NCBI RefSeq assembly: GCF_002563895.1
Contig: NZ_PDJB01000001.1
Coordinates: forward strand, 4,571,501 to 4,635,500
DNA from: Pseudomonas lurida
GTDB taxonomy: Bacteria; Pseudomonadota; Gammaproteobacteria; Pseudomonadales; Pseudomonadaceae
Length of the DNA stretch: 64,000 nucleotides
Reading direction: 5' to 3'
Part shown: piece after piece, positions 26,059-35,051 of the stretch
How positions within the stretch are numbered: the first letter of the stretch is position 1
Layout of the letters: every line of letters starts with the position of its first letter
Position numbers and translations under genes: made by a program
The notes under the pieces: model-generated
The model's input: the letters and a program-made list of their open reading frames with translations, nothing else
Database searches by the model: none
What the model was told of the DNA's origin: nothing

Positions 26059-27267
26059 ATGTCCCCTTTGATTCGCTTACTTGCCAGCTTTGTCGCCCTG
26101 ATGATGGCGATGGGCATTGGCCGCTTCGCCCTCACGCCACAAATGCCGCATCTGCTCAGTGAGGGGCAGATCGACTTGACCGGCGCAGGCCTGATTGCTG
26201 CCGCCAATTACTTGGGCTATTTCGTGGGGGCAGTCGATTCGATCTTTGCGCGCAGCCATCACCACGTGCGCGGGCGCTTGTATGGCGGGCTATGGTTGTG
26301 TGTGCTGCTGACGCTGGCGTCGTACTGGGCCCATGGGTTCTGGCCACATCTATTGCTGCGCTTTGGTACCGGTGTCGCGAGTGCCTGGGCACTGGTGATG
26401 ATCACCAGCCTGAGCCAGCCGCTGGCAATTGCTGCCGGGCGTCCGCGCCTGGGTGCGTTGGTATTCGCCGGGCCTGGACTGGGCATTCTGCTGACCGGGT
26501 TGCTGGCGCTGGGCTCCAACCTGTTGGGGCAACGCTCGGCAACCTTGTGGCTGGTGTACGGCGCGGTAGCGTTGGTGATGTTGCTGGCGATTTTGCCGTT
26601 CCTGCCCAAGCCGTCTGCCGCCGCCATCCCCGACGCCGGCCACTCAGCGGCGGGCAGTAATGGCAGCATCGCGCATTTGTGCTGGATCTACGTGTTGTAC
26701 GGCCTGGGCTACATCATCCCGGCGACATTCTTGTCGCAGATGGCCAGCGCGCAATTCAGGGGCGCCTGGCAGGCTGACCTGTTCTGGCCGTGCTTTGGCC
26801 TGGCGGCCGCGATCGGCGTAGGGGTGGCGACCCTGCGTCGCAAGGATCCAGACACCACCCGCCGCTGGCTGATGACCACGCTGTGGCTGCAGGCGGCCGG
26901 CGTATTTGCCTGCCTGCTGGGCAATGGGTGGGGCCTGGCACTTGGGGTGTTGCTATGTGGCGGGCCGTTCCTGGCGTGCATGCAGTTGGTGATGGCACGC
27001 TTGCGGGACGTCGCCCCTCACGGCTATCAGCGCAGCACCGGGCTGCTGACCGCGAGCTTTGCCATCGGCCAATTGAGCGGTCCGCTGCTGGCGTCGGTCA
27101 GCAGCCACCTGAGCGGTGGCCTGCAACCGGCACTGGTAATCGCCGGCACAGGCTTGCTGGTGGCGGGCTCGGTGCTGGTCAGCCGGCAACCATTGGCGCA
27201 GGCACACGCACCTGCTCACGCCGCGCCAGCACCAGGAAAAACAGCCCACCCAGGAAGCACCCGGTAA
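26059..27267 (+). CDS. YbfB/YjiJ-family MFS transporter
   Basis: 402 residues from the ATG at 26059 with AGGAA upstream. About 12 membrane helices. Family N-terminus: LASFVALMMAMGIGRFALTPQMP, and AANYLGYFVGA. Substrate unknown. It is divergent from the PtrR-like regulator (103-bp gap), which suggests control by it. Its last 29 codons overlap, in antiparallel orientation, the end of the NCS1 gene (27179-27267); the Pro/Ala-rich tail (AQAHAPAHAAPAPG) is an unusual C-terminus and may be a recent extension. Confidence 0.84.
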   Translation: MSPLIRLLASFVALMMAMGIGRFALTPQMPHLLSEGQIDLTGAGLIAAANYLGYFVGAVDSIFARSHHHVRGRLYGGLWLCVLLTLASYWAHGFWPHLLLRFGTGVASAWALVMITSLSQPLAIAAGRPRLGALVFAGPGLGILLTGLLALGSNLLGQRSATLWLVYGAVALVMLLAILPFLPKPSAAAIPDAGHSAAGSNGSIAHLCWIYVLYGLGYIIPATFLSQMASAQFRGAWQADLFWPCFGLAAAIGVGVATLRRKDPDTTRRWLMTTLWLQAAGVFACLLGNGWGLALGVLLCGGPFLACMQLVMARLRDVAPHGYQRSTGLLTASFAIGQLSGPLLASVSSHLSGGLQPALVIAGTGLLVAGSVLVSRQPLAQAHAPAHAAPAPGKTAHPGSTR

Positions 27268-28621
27268 ACCAGGCAAAGTTGGCCATGCCCTGCAACGCCG
27301 GGGTGAAGGTGATCGCGACGCCCACCAGCGTCGCCGGCACCAGCGCCTTGACTGCCGTCCAGTTCACGCCGCCGTCGAAGTAGTAGCGCCCGCTTGGGCT
27401 GTCGTCAAACAGCGCATCCACGTCAATCTTCTGCTTTTTGATCAAGTAGAAATCCACCAGCAGAATCCCGAACAGCGGCCCGATGAAGGCTGCGAGGATA
27501 TCCAGTGTGTAGTGAATCATCAGCGGGTTATTGAACAGGTTCCACGGGGTGATGAAGATCGATGCCACGGCAGCGATCATCCCGCCCGCGCGCCAACTGA
27601 TTTTGCTCGGTGCGACGTTGGCGAAGTCAAACGCCGGGGAGACGAAGTTGGCGACGATATTGATGCCAATGGTCGCGGTGACAAAAGCAAAGGCGCCCAG
27701 CAGCACCGCCATGTTGTTATCGATGCGTGAAACCGTGGCGATCGGGTCATGAAGCATTTCACCAAACACCGGCAAGGTGCCCGAGACGATCACGACGGTC
27801 ACCAGGGAAAATGCCAGGAAATTTACCGGCAGCCCCCAGAAGTTGCCGCGCCGCACGTCCTGCATGCTGCGGCAGTACCGGCTGAAGTCGCCGAAATTCA
27901 GGGTCGGCCCGGAGAAATACGACACCACCAGCGCCGTCGCCACGATCACCTGGCCAAACGCCTGCCAGCCCGACAATGACTTCTCCGCCAGCGTAAAGCT
28001 GATGTTCGACCAACCGGCCTTCCACACGATCCAGCCAGCCAGGGCAAACATTACCGCGTACACCACCGGCCCCGCCCAATCGATAAAACGGCGGATGGAC
28101 TCCATGCCGGCCCAAAATACCGCCGCTTGCAAAAACCATAGGCTAAGGAAACCAAACCAGCCGAGGTAGGACAGGCCTGCAAAATGCGGCTCTGCGTAAA
28201 CCGCCATCTGTGGGAAGAAACGCAGCACCACGATGATCAAGGCACTCGAAGCCAGATACGTCTGGATCCCATACCAGGCCACGGCAATTAAGCCGCGAAT
28301 CACCGCCGGAATATTCGCGCCAAACACACCAAACGCCAGCCGGCAGATCACCGGATAAGGCACGGCGGCCTGCTGGCTCGGCTTGGCCACCAGATTGGCG
28401 ATCAACTGCACGATACAGATACCCGCAAGCAAGGCGATCAAGACCTGCCAACTGGCCAGGCCCAGGGCGAAAAGGCTGGCGGCAAACACATAACCGCCGA
28501 CGCTGTGCACGTCGCTCATCCAGAAAGCGAAAATGTTGTACCAGGTCCACTTCTGCGGCAGTGGCCCCAAGTCCTGGTTATACAGGCGCGGGCTGTAGCC
28601 TTTGGGCAATTGTTCGGTCAT
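27179..28621 (-). CDS. NCS1-family nucleobase:cation symporter
   Basis: 480 residues from the ATG at 28621 with GAGGAG upstream. Twelve-helix NCS1 protein: GYSPRLYNQDLGPLPQKWTW at the N-terminus, then IFAFWMSDVHSVGGY, and a middle segment GPTLNFGDFSRYCRS near 255-270 that matches the cation/substrate site of hydantoin-, allantoin- and uracil-type permeases. Substrate is probably a hydantoin, allantoin or pyrimidine. The 3' end overlaps the MFS gene by 89 bp. A palindromic element lies about 67 bp upstream of the start. Confidence 0.86.
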   Translation of the reverse strand: MTEQLPKGYSPRLYNQDLGPLPQKWTWYNIFAFWMSDVHSVGGYVFAASLFALGLASWQVLIALLAGICIVQLIANLVAKPSQQAAVPYPVICRLAFGVFGANIPAVIRGLIAVAWYGIQTYLASSALIIVVLRFFPQMAVYAEPHFAGLSYLGWFGFLSLWFLQAAVFWAGMESIRRFIDWAGPVVYAVMFALAGWIVWKAGWSNISFTLAEKSLSGWQAFGQVIVATALVVSYFSGPTLNFGDFSRYCRSMQDVRRGNFWGLPVNFLAFSLVTVVIVSGTLPVFGEMLHDPIATVSRIDNNMAVLLGAFAFVTATIGINIVANFVSPAFDFANVAPSKISWRAGGMIAAVASIFITPWNLFNNPLMIHYTLDILAAFIGPLFGILLVDFYLIKKQKIDVDALFDDSPSGRYYFDGGVNWTAVKALVPATLVGVAITFTPALQGMANFAWFTGCFLGGLFFLVLARREQVRVPAPMVAG

Positions 28622-28687
28622 CGCTGGGCTCCTCGAAATACCGGCCTGCGCTTCCGTTGCGGGGGTGCATACGGGAGGCGGCATGGT

Positions 28688-28697
28688 TTGTATACGA
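28688..28697. promoter_or_regulatory. Candidate operator upstream of the NCS1 gene
   Basis: TTGTATACGA, close to the TTGTATACAA palindrome used by many GntR/FadR-type regulators of nucleobase and hydantoin genes, in the 199-bp gap upstream of the NCS1 start. No such regulator gene is adjacent, so this is tentative. Confidence 0.3.
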
Positions 28698-28820
28698 GAC
28701 AGTCAGCAGAATGCGTGCCAATTGAAGCCAATCCCTCTGGGACGGCGCTCCAAAGGGGTTGATACAGGGCTATAGAATAGGGATACGCTCAGCAACGGTG
28801 CACATACATCCTGTACACAA

Positions 28821-29219
28821 TCAGCGGTGCACTCGTTGTGCACACAGGTAACCCACCGTGCAGCATGCGGCGGTCAGGAATGTACCCCAGGCCATGTCCA
28901 TGACCGCAAGCTGGGCAGACCAGCCTTGCAGCGTGGCCCAGTTGCTCAGGTCATAGGTGCCATAGGCGACCAGGCCCAGCAACGCACCCAAACGTGCGGC
29001 ACGTTGCCAGCTTGCGCTGGGCAGCACCACAAAGACCACACAGCCAAAGACGTACAACAGATAGAACAGCCCAGCAGGCAATAGGCGGGGTTGATCCAGC
29101 ATCAGCGAACCCAGCAGGGATCTATAGGTGGGCCCCATGACAACGCCGAGCCAGAGCCCATCCAGGATCAGGAAGGCGATCAACGTGCCGAGGTAGGCGA
29201 ACAACGATTTCTTGGACAT
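28821..29219 (-). CDS. DUF2177 family membrane protein
   Basis: 132 residues from the ATG at 29219. Four transmembrane helices (about 8-28, 42-62, 70-95, 108-128), with the DUF2177 features LDGLWLGVVMGPTYRSLLG and YGTYDLSNWATLQGW. Function unknown; an inner-membrane protein. It stands alone on the minus strand, with a degenerate REP upstream. Confidence 0.85.
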   Translation of the reverse strand: MSKKSLFAYLGTLIAFLILDGLWLGVVMGPTYRSLLGSLMLDQPRLLPAGLFYLLYVFGCVVFVVLPSASWQRAARLGALLGLVAYGTYDLSNWATLQGWSAQLAVMDMAWGTFLTAACCTVGYLCAQRVHR

Positions 29220-29230
29220 CGATACACCTT

Positions 29231-29314
29231 CTGTAGGAGCGGGCTTCCAGCAATGGCTTCCGAGAGAACATCCCGAAACCATTGGCATCATCGCCGACAA
29301 GCCGGCGCCTACAG
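29231..29314. repeat. Degenerate REP-like inverted repeat
   Basis: Ends CTGTAGGAGCGGGC and GCCGGCGCCTACAG form an outer inverted repeat around an unrelated 50-bp centre, between the DUF2177 gene and the CvfB-like gene. Its ends resemble the repeat at 59512. Confidence 0.55.
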
Positions 29315-29329
29315 AAGAGCAAAACGCAC

Positions 29330-30166
29330 TCAGCTTAGTTCAATGCGATCCGCGTGAATCACGATCTGGCCCTGCTTATACAGCGCACCGATGGCTTTCT
29401 TGAAGTTGCCCTTGCTCACGCCGAACACGTTACTGATCACCGCCGGGTCGCTCTTGTCGCTGACCGGCAAGGTGCCGTTGTTTTCACGCAACTTGGCCAG
29501 GATCTTCGAGTTCAGGCTGGAGGCCGCTTCCTGGCCAACCGGCTGCAGGCTCAGGCTGATATTGCCGTCGGCGCGGATCTCTTTGATAAAACCTTTTTCT
29601 TCCTTGCCCGGGCGCAGGAACTTGAACACTTCGTTCTTGTGGATCAAGCCCCAGTGCTTGTTGTTGATGATCGCCTTGAAACCCATGTCGGTGGCTTCGG
29701 CCACCAGCAGGTCGACTTCCTGGCCCACTTGGTAGTTGGCAGGGGTCTTGTCCAGGTAGCGATCCAGGCGTGCAGTGGCGGTGATGCGCTTGGTGTGCTT
29801 GTCGAGATAGACGTGCACGACGCAATATTCACCGGCGCTCAACTGACGTTTTTCTTCCGAATACGGCAGCAACAGATCCTTGGGTAAACCCCAGTCGAGG
29901 AACACGCCAATACTGTTGACTTCCACCACTTTCAAACTGGCGAATTCGCCAACTTGAACTTTGGGTTTTTCAGTGGTGGCGATAAGTTTGTCATCGCTGT
30001 CCAAGTAAATGAAAACGTTAAGCCAGTCTTCATCTTCACTGGGAATATCCTTGGGGATATACCGATTCGGCAAGAGGATTTCACCGTCTTGCGCACCGTC
30101 CAGGTACAAACCAAAGTTAGTGTGTTTAACCACTTGCAAACTGTTGTAGCGCCCGACTAAAGCCAT
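29330..30166 (-). CDS. CvfB/YitL-family S1-like RNA-binding protein
   Basis: 278 residues from the ATG at 30166. Three S1-type OB domains: about 1-60 (LVGRYNSLQVVKHTNFGLYL), 65-130 (GEFASLKVVEVNSIGVFLDWG) and 145-215 (VGQEVDLLVAEATDMGFKAII). A C-terminal winged-helix region follows (PAVISNVFGVSKGNFKKAIGALY, about 240-265). This is the architecture of Staphylococcus CvfB, an RNA-binding virulence regulator. Role in Pseudomonas unknown; cytosolic. Confidence 0.86.
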   Translation of the reverse strand: MALVGRYNSLQVVKHTNFGLYLDGAQDGEILLPNRYIPKDIPSEDEDWLNVFIYLDSDDKLIATTEKPKVQVGEFASLKVVEVNSIGVFLDWGLPKDLLLPYSEEKRQLSAGEYCVVHVYLDKHTKRITATARLDRYLDKTPANYQVGQEVDLLVAEATDMGFKAIINNKHWGLIHKNEVFKFLRPGKEEKGFIKEIRADGNISLSLQPVGQEAASSLNSKILAKLRENNGTLPVSDKSDPAVISNVFGVSKGNFKKAIGALYKQGQIVIHADRIELS

Positions 30167-30489
30167 TTCCAATACCCTCATTGCGTGGGCGACATTCTAC
30201 CCGAGTTGCGCCCGCGACGCGCGCGCACCTGAAAAAACGCGGCCTGGCGTGGCCTTCCAGTGGCACGCCCCCGCTCGTCTGATCGATCGGCTGAATTTTC
30301 AAGCACTGCCAACCGTCCCCAGCGCCAATGGTTTCCAGTTAAAACAGCAAGTTAGAGGCTTATTTCAAAGATTAACTATGACTGTTTCCGGCCCCGGCAC
30401 TTATTCCCGGAGGATATTTACCAAGCAATTGTCAAGTATTTCCTGTACGATGCCTGGCCAAGTTAATTTTCTACAGGTTAGTGGCCGCC
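30167..30489. promoter_or_regulatory. Long divergent intergenic region
   Basis: 323 bp between the CvfB-like gene and the small 59-residue gene. It begins GC-rich and becomes AT-rich from about 30340, suggesting a promoter and long leader for the small gene. No confident operator or fold recognised. Confidence 0.35.
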
Positions 30490-30669
30490 ATGCGCGTAAA
30501 AGCATCCAACAGCAAAGCAAAGCCAGCTCCCGCCGTTGAAACCAGCGAGTCGATCAACAGCCAGATTGCTGCGTTCCTCAAGTCCGGCGGCGAAATCCAG
30601 CAAATTGCCAAGGGCGTCAGTGGCCAGACATTCGGCCCATCCAAGCAGATCAGCCTGGGTAAAAAGTAA
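30490..30669 (+). CDS. Small conserved protein with a SutA-like GG motif (59 aa)
   Basis: 59 residues from the ATG at 30490; a GTG three codons upstream (30481) is possible. A basic N-terminus (MRVKASNSKAK) is followed by a helix-plus-loop INSQIAAFLKSGGEIQQI (25-42) and a Ser/Gly/Lys tail (GPSKQISLGKK). The FL..GG.IQ.I pattern resembles the core of SutA, a Pseudomonas RNA-polymerase-binding regulator, but the acidic arm of SutA is absent. No signal peptide or membrane segment. Function is unknown. Confidence 0.68.
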   Translation: MRVKASNSKAKPAPAVETSESINSQIAAFLKSGGEIQQIAKGVSGQTFGPSKQISLGKK

Positions 30670-30875
30670 TACCGCGCAACACTCCTGGTCCCTACGCGTC
30701 TTGCCTTCAAGGCGCTAGGACTAGACCCCGAAACACGATCCCCACCCTTTCACAACCACGCTAATCGACGAACGGGCCTCATCTGCGGGCATTCGCCGGT
30801 ATGCTTGCACACGTCTAGCACGGGCATCTGCCCGATTTTCTCCGTCACTGCTCCTCGCTTTTCATGGAGTGAAGC

Positions 30876-31598
30876 ATGTTCAAATCCTGCATAGTCCTGG
30901 TCGGTGCCCTGGTTGCCAGCCCTCTCGCCGAAGCGCAGATCTTTCAGCGCGAATTGGGCGACTTCGACCTGAAATTAGGCACTACGCCCAGTCGCAGCAT
31001 GGCCCAGGGCCTGGTCAAGCCGACGTCCCCCGGCAGCGACTCGTTCCACGGCGGGCTGGACCTGAGCCACGACAGCGGCCTGTACTTCGGTCAGTTCTCA
31101 CCGAACATGGGCCTGTCCTCATCCAGCAACCTCGAAGTCGACTCCTACATGGGGTTCAAACACCCCTTCGACCAGACCTTGGGCTACGAAGTGGGCTTGA
31201 TCCACTACAGCTACCCCACGCTCAGCCCCCTCGACAGCCAGGAGTTCTACGGCGGCCTGAACCTATTGGGCAATCGCTTTGGCGCATCCTTCAGCAACGA
31301 CCCGGACCGTCAGGACAGCACCCTGTTCGCCGACCTCGGCGGGACGCAGCCCTTCGGCATCGGGGTCAGCATGAAATACACCACCCACCAGCTGGGTACA
31401 CCGGTGTCGGTGGACGGCGGCTCCATTCGCACCTTCAGCGACTGGTCAGTGCAGTTCTCCCGCGAGTGGATGGGCGTTGACCTGAACCTTATCTACAGCG
31501 ATTCCAGCCTGAGCGGCGGAGATTGCTCGGCCTATTCCGGACACAATTCGCAATGCGATGGCCTGTTGACGCTGAAGGCTGCGCGGTCGTTTTATTAA
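30876..31598 (+). CDS. TorF-family putative outer-membrane porin
   Basis: 240 residues. Signal peptide (about 1-20, ending AEA), then amphipathic beta strands throughout: GGLDLSHDSGLYFGQFSPNMG, DSYMGFKHPF and a strand ending in Phe-Tyr at the C-terminus (LTLKAARSFY), the usual outer-membrane barrel signature. Matches the TorF/Gcw_chp family of small porin-like proteins, of unknown substrate. Single-gene unit. Confidence 0.8.
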   Translation: MFKSCIVLVGALVASPLAEAQIFQRELGDFDLKLGTTPSRSMAQGLVKPTSPGSDSFHGGLDLSHDSGLYFGQFSPNMGLSSSSNLEVDSYMGFKHPFDQTLGYEVGLIHYSYPTLSPLDSQEFYGGLNLLGNRFGASFSNDPDRQDSTLFADLGGTQPFGIGVSMKYTTHQLGTPVSVDGGSIRTFSDWSVQFSREWMGVDLNLIYSDSSLSGGDCSAYSGHNSQCDGLLTLKAARSFY

Positions 31599-31663
31599 TG
31601 GGCTGAACTGTCGCACCCGGCGCAGGTTCACATGCAATAACCCACATTGCGAAGGACCCGCCC

Positions 31664-32530
31664 ATGCTGCGTCGGCTCAAATTACTGGTGGTATTACTGA
31701 CACTGAGCCTCGTGCTCGCTGGCTGTAATCGCGTGGGCCTGGCCTATCGCAACCTGGACGTGATCATCCCTTGGACACTCAACGACTACCTGGACATGAA
31801 CGCCGGGCAGAAAAGTTGGTTCAACGACACACTCAAGGAGCACCTGGCCTGGCACTGCACCACACAGCTTCCGGGCTACCTGGACTGGCTGGATCGCCTG
31901 CAGCAGATGGTCGACGACAACAAGGTCACCGACGCCGCGTTGCAGACCCGCACCACCGAAGCCAAAAAAGCCATTGCTGAAGTCGCCCGCGAAATTACGC
32001 CGTCGGCCATTGAGTTGTTGCAAGGGCTGGACGACCAGCAGGTCGCGGAAATGAACGACGCCCTGGCCAAGGACCTGCGCAAGCGCCAGGACGAATACCT
32101 CAAGCCGCCGCTGGCCAAGCAGATCCAGCAACGCGCCGAGCGGATGAATAAGCGCCTGGATGCATGGATGGGTCCCCTGAGTGACAGCCAGAAAAACCGG
32201 GTCACGGCCTGGTCCATTGGCCTTGGAGAACAAAACCAGCAATGGATCGGCAACCGCGCGCACTGGCAGGCGCAATTTATCGACGCCGTGAAGCACCGCA
32301 CGGACGCTGATTTCGCGCAGAAGATGCAGCAATTGCTGGTAGATCGGGAAAGCCTATGGACGCCAGAATACCGCGTCGCCTATGCGCAGACCGAAGCCGC
32401 AGCACGCAGCCTGATCGTGGATCTGATGGCGCAAAGCACCGTCCAACAGCGACTGAAGCTGACGCAGAAAATCGACGGCGTACGCAGCGACTTCAAGGCG
32501 CTTAAATGCCTCAAGGCCACTGCGAGCTAA
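31664..32530 (+). CDS. DUF6279 family lipoprotein
   Basis: 288 residues. Lipobox VLAGC (Cys21), followed by the family start NRVGLAYRNLDVIIPWTLNDYLDM. The rest is almost entirely helical and highly charged (Gln/Lys/Asp-rich helices about 60-280). Predicted to be lipid-anchored and periplasmic. Function unknown. A GAGCGGGC-type REP follows the stop. Confidence 0.85.
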   Translation: MLRRLKLLVVLLTLSLVLAGCNRVGLAYRNLDVIIPWTLNDYLDMNAGQKSWFNDTLKEHLAWHCTTQLPGYLDWLDRLQQMVDDNKVTDAALQTRTTEAKKAIAEVAREITPSAIELLQGLDDQQVAEMNDALAKDLRKRQDEYLKPPLAKQIQQRAERMNKRLDAWMGPLSDSQKNRVTAWSIGLGEQNQQWIGNRAHWQAQFIDAVKHRTDADFAQKMQQLLVDRESLWTPEYRVAYAQTEAAARSLIVDLMAQSTVQQRLKLTQKIDGVRSDFKALKCLKATAS

Positions 32531-32535
32531 ACAGC

Positions 32536-32620
32536 GGGGAGCGGGCTTGCTCGCGAAAGCGATGCGTCAGTGCCAATTGCAATGCCTGACACCCGCTTTC
32601 GTGAGCACACCCGCCCCCAC
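32536..32620. repeat. REP palindrome, GAGCGGGCTTGCTCGCGA family
   Basis: Left arm GGGAGCGGGCTTGCTCGCGA, right arm a slightly diverged complement (CGTGAGCACACCCGCCCCCAC), between two convergent genes. Same family as 17216 and 63324. Confidence 0.8.
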
Positions 32621-32641
32621 ACTCGCCCGCATGGTGGTCAC

Positions 32642-33031
32642 TCAGGCAATCTGAGCCTTGGACGCCACCTCGGTAAAGGTTGCGGGATCCAGCGCATCCA
32701 CCTGCTCATCCAGCACCTGACGCGGATGGTCATTGCCGGGAATCGAGCTGTCGATCAGCGCCAACAACTGAGCACCGAGCGCCGTCAGGATGAAATTCTC
32801 GCCATTACCGCCCTCTTCCTCGGGGCGTGATTCGATAAAGCCACGCTTGAACAGCAGCGCTTCATAATCCGCGGCGGTCTTCTTGAGCGCGTCGAGGTTG
32901 CCGGTGGACTCGCCCGCCGTGGCCTTTTCGGCCGCCTCCTGCTCGGCGTATTTGCGCGGGGCGAAGCTGCCCTCGCCGTTCTGCACTTCATGCAGCAGAC
33001 GTTCGATCAGATCCCAGTTGTAAGTCGTCAT
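32642..33031 (-). CDS. DUF2513-like protein (winged-helix type)
   Basis: 129 residues. N-terminal NWDLIERLLHEVQNGEGSF resembles the DUF2513 opening (WDL...L..IE.G), followed by an Ala/Glu-rich linker and a winged-helix-like half (YEALLFKRGFIESRP...FILTALGAQLLALID, about 58-95). Probably a small DNA-binding or regulatory protein; function unknown. Stands alone. Confidence 0.62.
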   Translation of the reverse strand: MTTYNWDLIERLLHEVQNGEGSFAPRKYAEQEAAEKATAGESTGNLDALKKTAADYEALLFKRGFIESRPEEEGGNGENFILTALGAQLLALIDSSIPGNDHPRQVLDEQVDALDPATFTEVASKAQIA

Positions 33032-33184
33032 CCTGATTCCTCCTGCAGGCTGGTGGAAAGTAGCCCGTCAAGGTTGTGACAGGTCGCGTCACTGGCCGTT
33101 CAGCCGAATAGACGGACGTCATTTCTCTGAACTTTCCAGACGTTCGCGGCCTCAACAGCACATAACCGCCAAGGAGGTCTGCCC

Positions 33185-33460
33185 ATGAAAACCCTGATGA
33201 ACCTGGCCATCGTCGCCACGCTAGCCGCCGCCCTGCCCGCCTGGGCCTGTACGCCCGATGAGGCCACGGCCAAGCGTGAGCAACTGGCCCAGGAAGTGGC
33301 CAAACTGACCGAACAGAACCCGACCAAGGCCAAGGAGATGAACGACGAGCTGCAGAAGATGGACCTGGATACGCAAAGCGCGGAGTTCCCCGACAAATGC
33401 CAGTTGATCGACGCCCGGCTCAAGGAACTCAAAGAAGCCGCGGCTAAAGCCAAAAACTGA
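33185..33460 (+). CDS. Small periplasmic helical protein (91 aa)
   Basis: 91 residues. Signal peptide (about 1-21, ending PAWA) then a mature 70-residue helical protein rich in Lys, Glu, Ala and Asp, with two cysteines (22 and 74) that may form a disulfide. Good ribosome site (AAGGAGG) and a strong terminator directly after the stop, so it is expressed alone. No family recognised; soluble periplasmic location predicted. Confidence 0.72.
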   Translation: MKTLMNLAIVATLAAALPAWACTPDEATAKREQLAQEVAKLTEQNPTKAKEMNDELQKMDLDTQSAEFPDKCQLIDARLKELKEAAAKAKN

Positions 33461-33465
33461 TGGCG

Positions 33466-33497
33466 AAAAAAAACCGGACAAACGTCCGGTTTTTTTA
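33466..33497. terminator. Intrinsic terminator, probably bidirectional
   Basis: Stem ACCGGAC / GTCCGGT with a 4-nt loop, A-run before and T-run after, between the small periplasmic protein and the convergent helicase gene. Confidence 0.88.
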
Positions 33498-33510
33498 TGT
33501 CACAAGACGC

Positions 33511-34857
33511 TTATTCAGCCGCTGGCGCTTCCGGCTTGCGGCGCTTGAGTGGCGCCATGCCGTCCTTGCTGACGAGCGACAGGTTGTCGGTCTTCGGACG
33601 GTTGGCGATCTTGCGCTTGGTCGGTGACTTGGCCCCGGTCTTCTTTTTGTCGCCCTTGGCGTCAGTCTTTTTCTTCTTCACGCCGACAGCCTTGCCCGAC
33701 GCCTTGACCTTCTTCGGCCCGGTGTAGGTGCCTTTGACTTCCTTGATGGTGCGCCGCTCGAACGACTGCTTGAGGTAGCGCTCGATGCTCGACATCAGGT
33801 TCCAGTCACCGTGGCAAATCAGCGAGATGGCCAGGCCATCATTGCCGGCACGCCCGGTACGGCCGATACGGTGTACGTATTCGTCGCCACTGCGCGGCAT
33901 GTCGAAGTTGATCACCAGGTCCAGGCCATCCACGTCCAGGCCGCGCGCGGCAACGTCGGTAGCCACGAGGATCTTCACGCCGCCAGCCTTGAGGCGGTCG
34001 ATGGCCAGTTTGCGATCCTTCTGGTCTTTCTCGCCGTGCAGCACGAACGCCTTGTATTCCTGGGCGACCAGGCGACCGTAGATGCGGTCGGCGGCAGCGC
34101 GGGTGTTGGTGAACACGATGGCTTTCTGATAGGTCTCGTTGGCCAGCAGCCAATTGAGGATCTGCTCTTTGTGCACATTGTGGTCAGCGGTGACGATCTG
34201 CTGGCGCGTCGTCGCGTTGAGGTCGCTGACGTTGTTGACCTGCAGGTGCTCAGGGTTGTTCAGCACCTTGGCGACCATCTCACGCAAGGTCGAACCGCCG
34301 GTGGTGGCGGAGAACAGCATGGTCTGCTGGCGGTTGACGCATTCGCCCACCAGGCGCTGTACGTCGTCGGCAAAGCCCATGTCGAGCATGCGGTCGGCTT
34401 CGTCGAGCACCAGCACTTCGACTTCCTTGAGGTCGAGGTTGCCGGCGTTGAGCTGCTCGATCATGCGGCCCGGGGTGCCGATCAGAATGTCCGGCACCTT
34501 GCGCAGCATGGCAGCCTGGACCTTGAAGTCTTCGCCACCGGTGATCAGGCCGGACTTGATGAAGGTGAACTGCGAGAAACGCTCCACTTCCTTCAGGGTC
34601 TGCTGGGCGAGCTCGCGGGTTGGCAGCAGGATCAGGGTCTTGATGCTCACGCGGACTTTGGCCGGGCCGATCAAGCGATGCAGGATCGGCAGGACGAAAG
34701 CGGCGGTCTTGCCGCTACCGGTTTGAGCCGTCACCCGCAGGTCACGCCCTTCGAGCGCGAGCGGGATGGCCGCTGCTTGCACAGGCGTAGGCTCGACAAA
34801 TTTAAGCTCGGCCACGGCTTTGAGCAGGCGTTCGTGCAGGGCGAATTGGGAAAACAC
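33511..34857 (-). CDS. DEAD-box ATP-dependent RNA helicase
   Basis: 448 residues from the GTG at 34857 (GAGG nine bases upstream); a TTG at 34881 is less likely. Core helicase motifs: Q-motif FVEPTPVQ (20-27), motif I AQTGSGKT (44-51), DEAD (152-155), SAT (183-185) and HRIGRTGRAG near 338-347. A Lys-rich, low-complexity tail (about 385-448) should bind RNA. Resembles SrmB/RhlE-type helicases used in ribosome assembly or mRNA decay; I do not assign a specific member. Confidence 0.9.
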   Translation of the reverse strand: MFSQFALHERLLKAVAELKFVEPTPVQAAAIPLALEGRDLRVTAQTGSGKTAAFVLPILHRLIGPAKVRVSIKTLILLPTRELAQQTLKEVERFSQFTFIKSGLITGGEDFKVQAAMLRKVPDILIGTPGRMIEQLNAGNLDLKEVEVLVLDEADRMLDMGFADDVQRLVGECVNRQQTMLFSATTGGSTLREMVAKVLNNPEHLQVNNVSDLNATTRQQIVTADHNVHKEQILNWLLANETYQKAIVFTNTRAAADRIYGRLVAQEYKAFVLHGEKDQKDRKLAIDRLKAGGVKILVATDVAARGLDVDGLDLVINFDMPRSGDEYVHRIGRTGRAGNDGLAISLICHGDWNLMSSIERYLKQSFERRTIKEVKGTYTGPKKVKASGKAVGVKKKKTDAKGDKKKTGAKSPTKRKIANRPKTDNLSLVSKDGMAPLKRRKPEAPAAE

Positions 34858-35051
34858 GGGTGCTACCTCGAAGAAATACAAAAAATCAGCTGCATAGGTT
34901 ACCGGTTTCGGGCGTCCAAACCGAGTTTCTTTACGCGAACGGTGCTATTGAGCTGCTTTTTTGTCAGGGTATTTGTCCGCGACGTCAACTTTGATGCACT
35001 TAAATGCTCTAATCGCCCCGTCTTGTCCCAACAGAAGAATCGTTTTCACCC

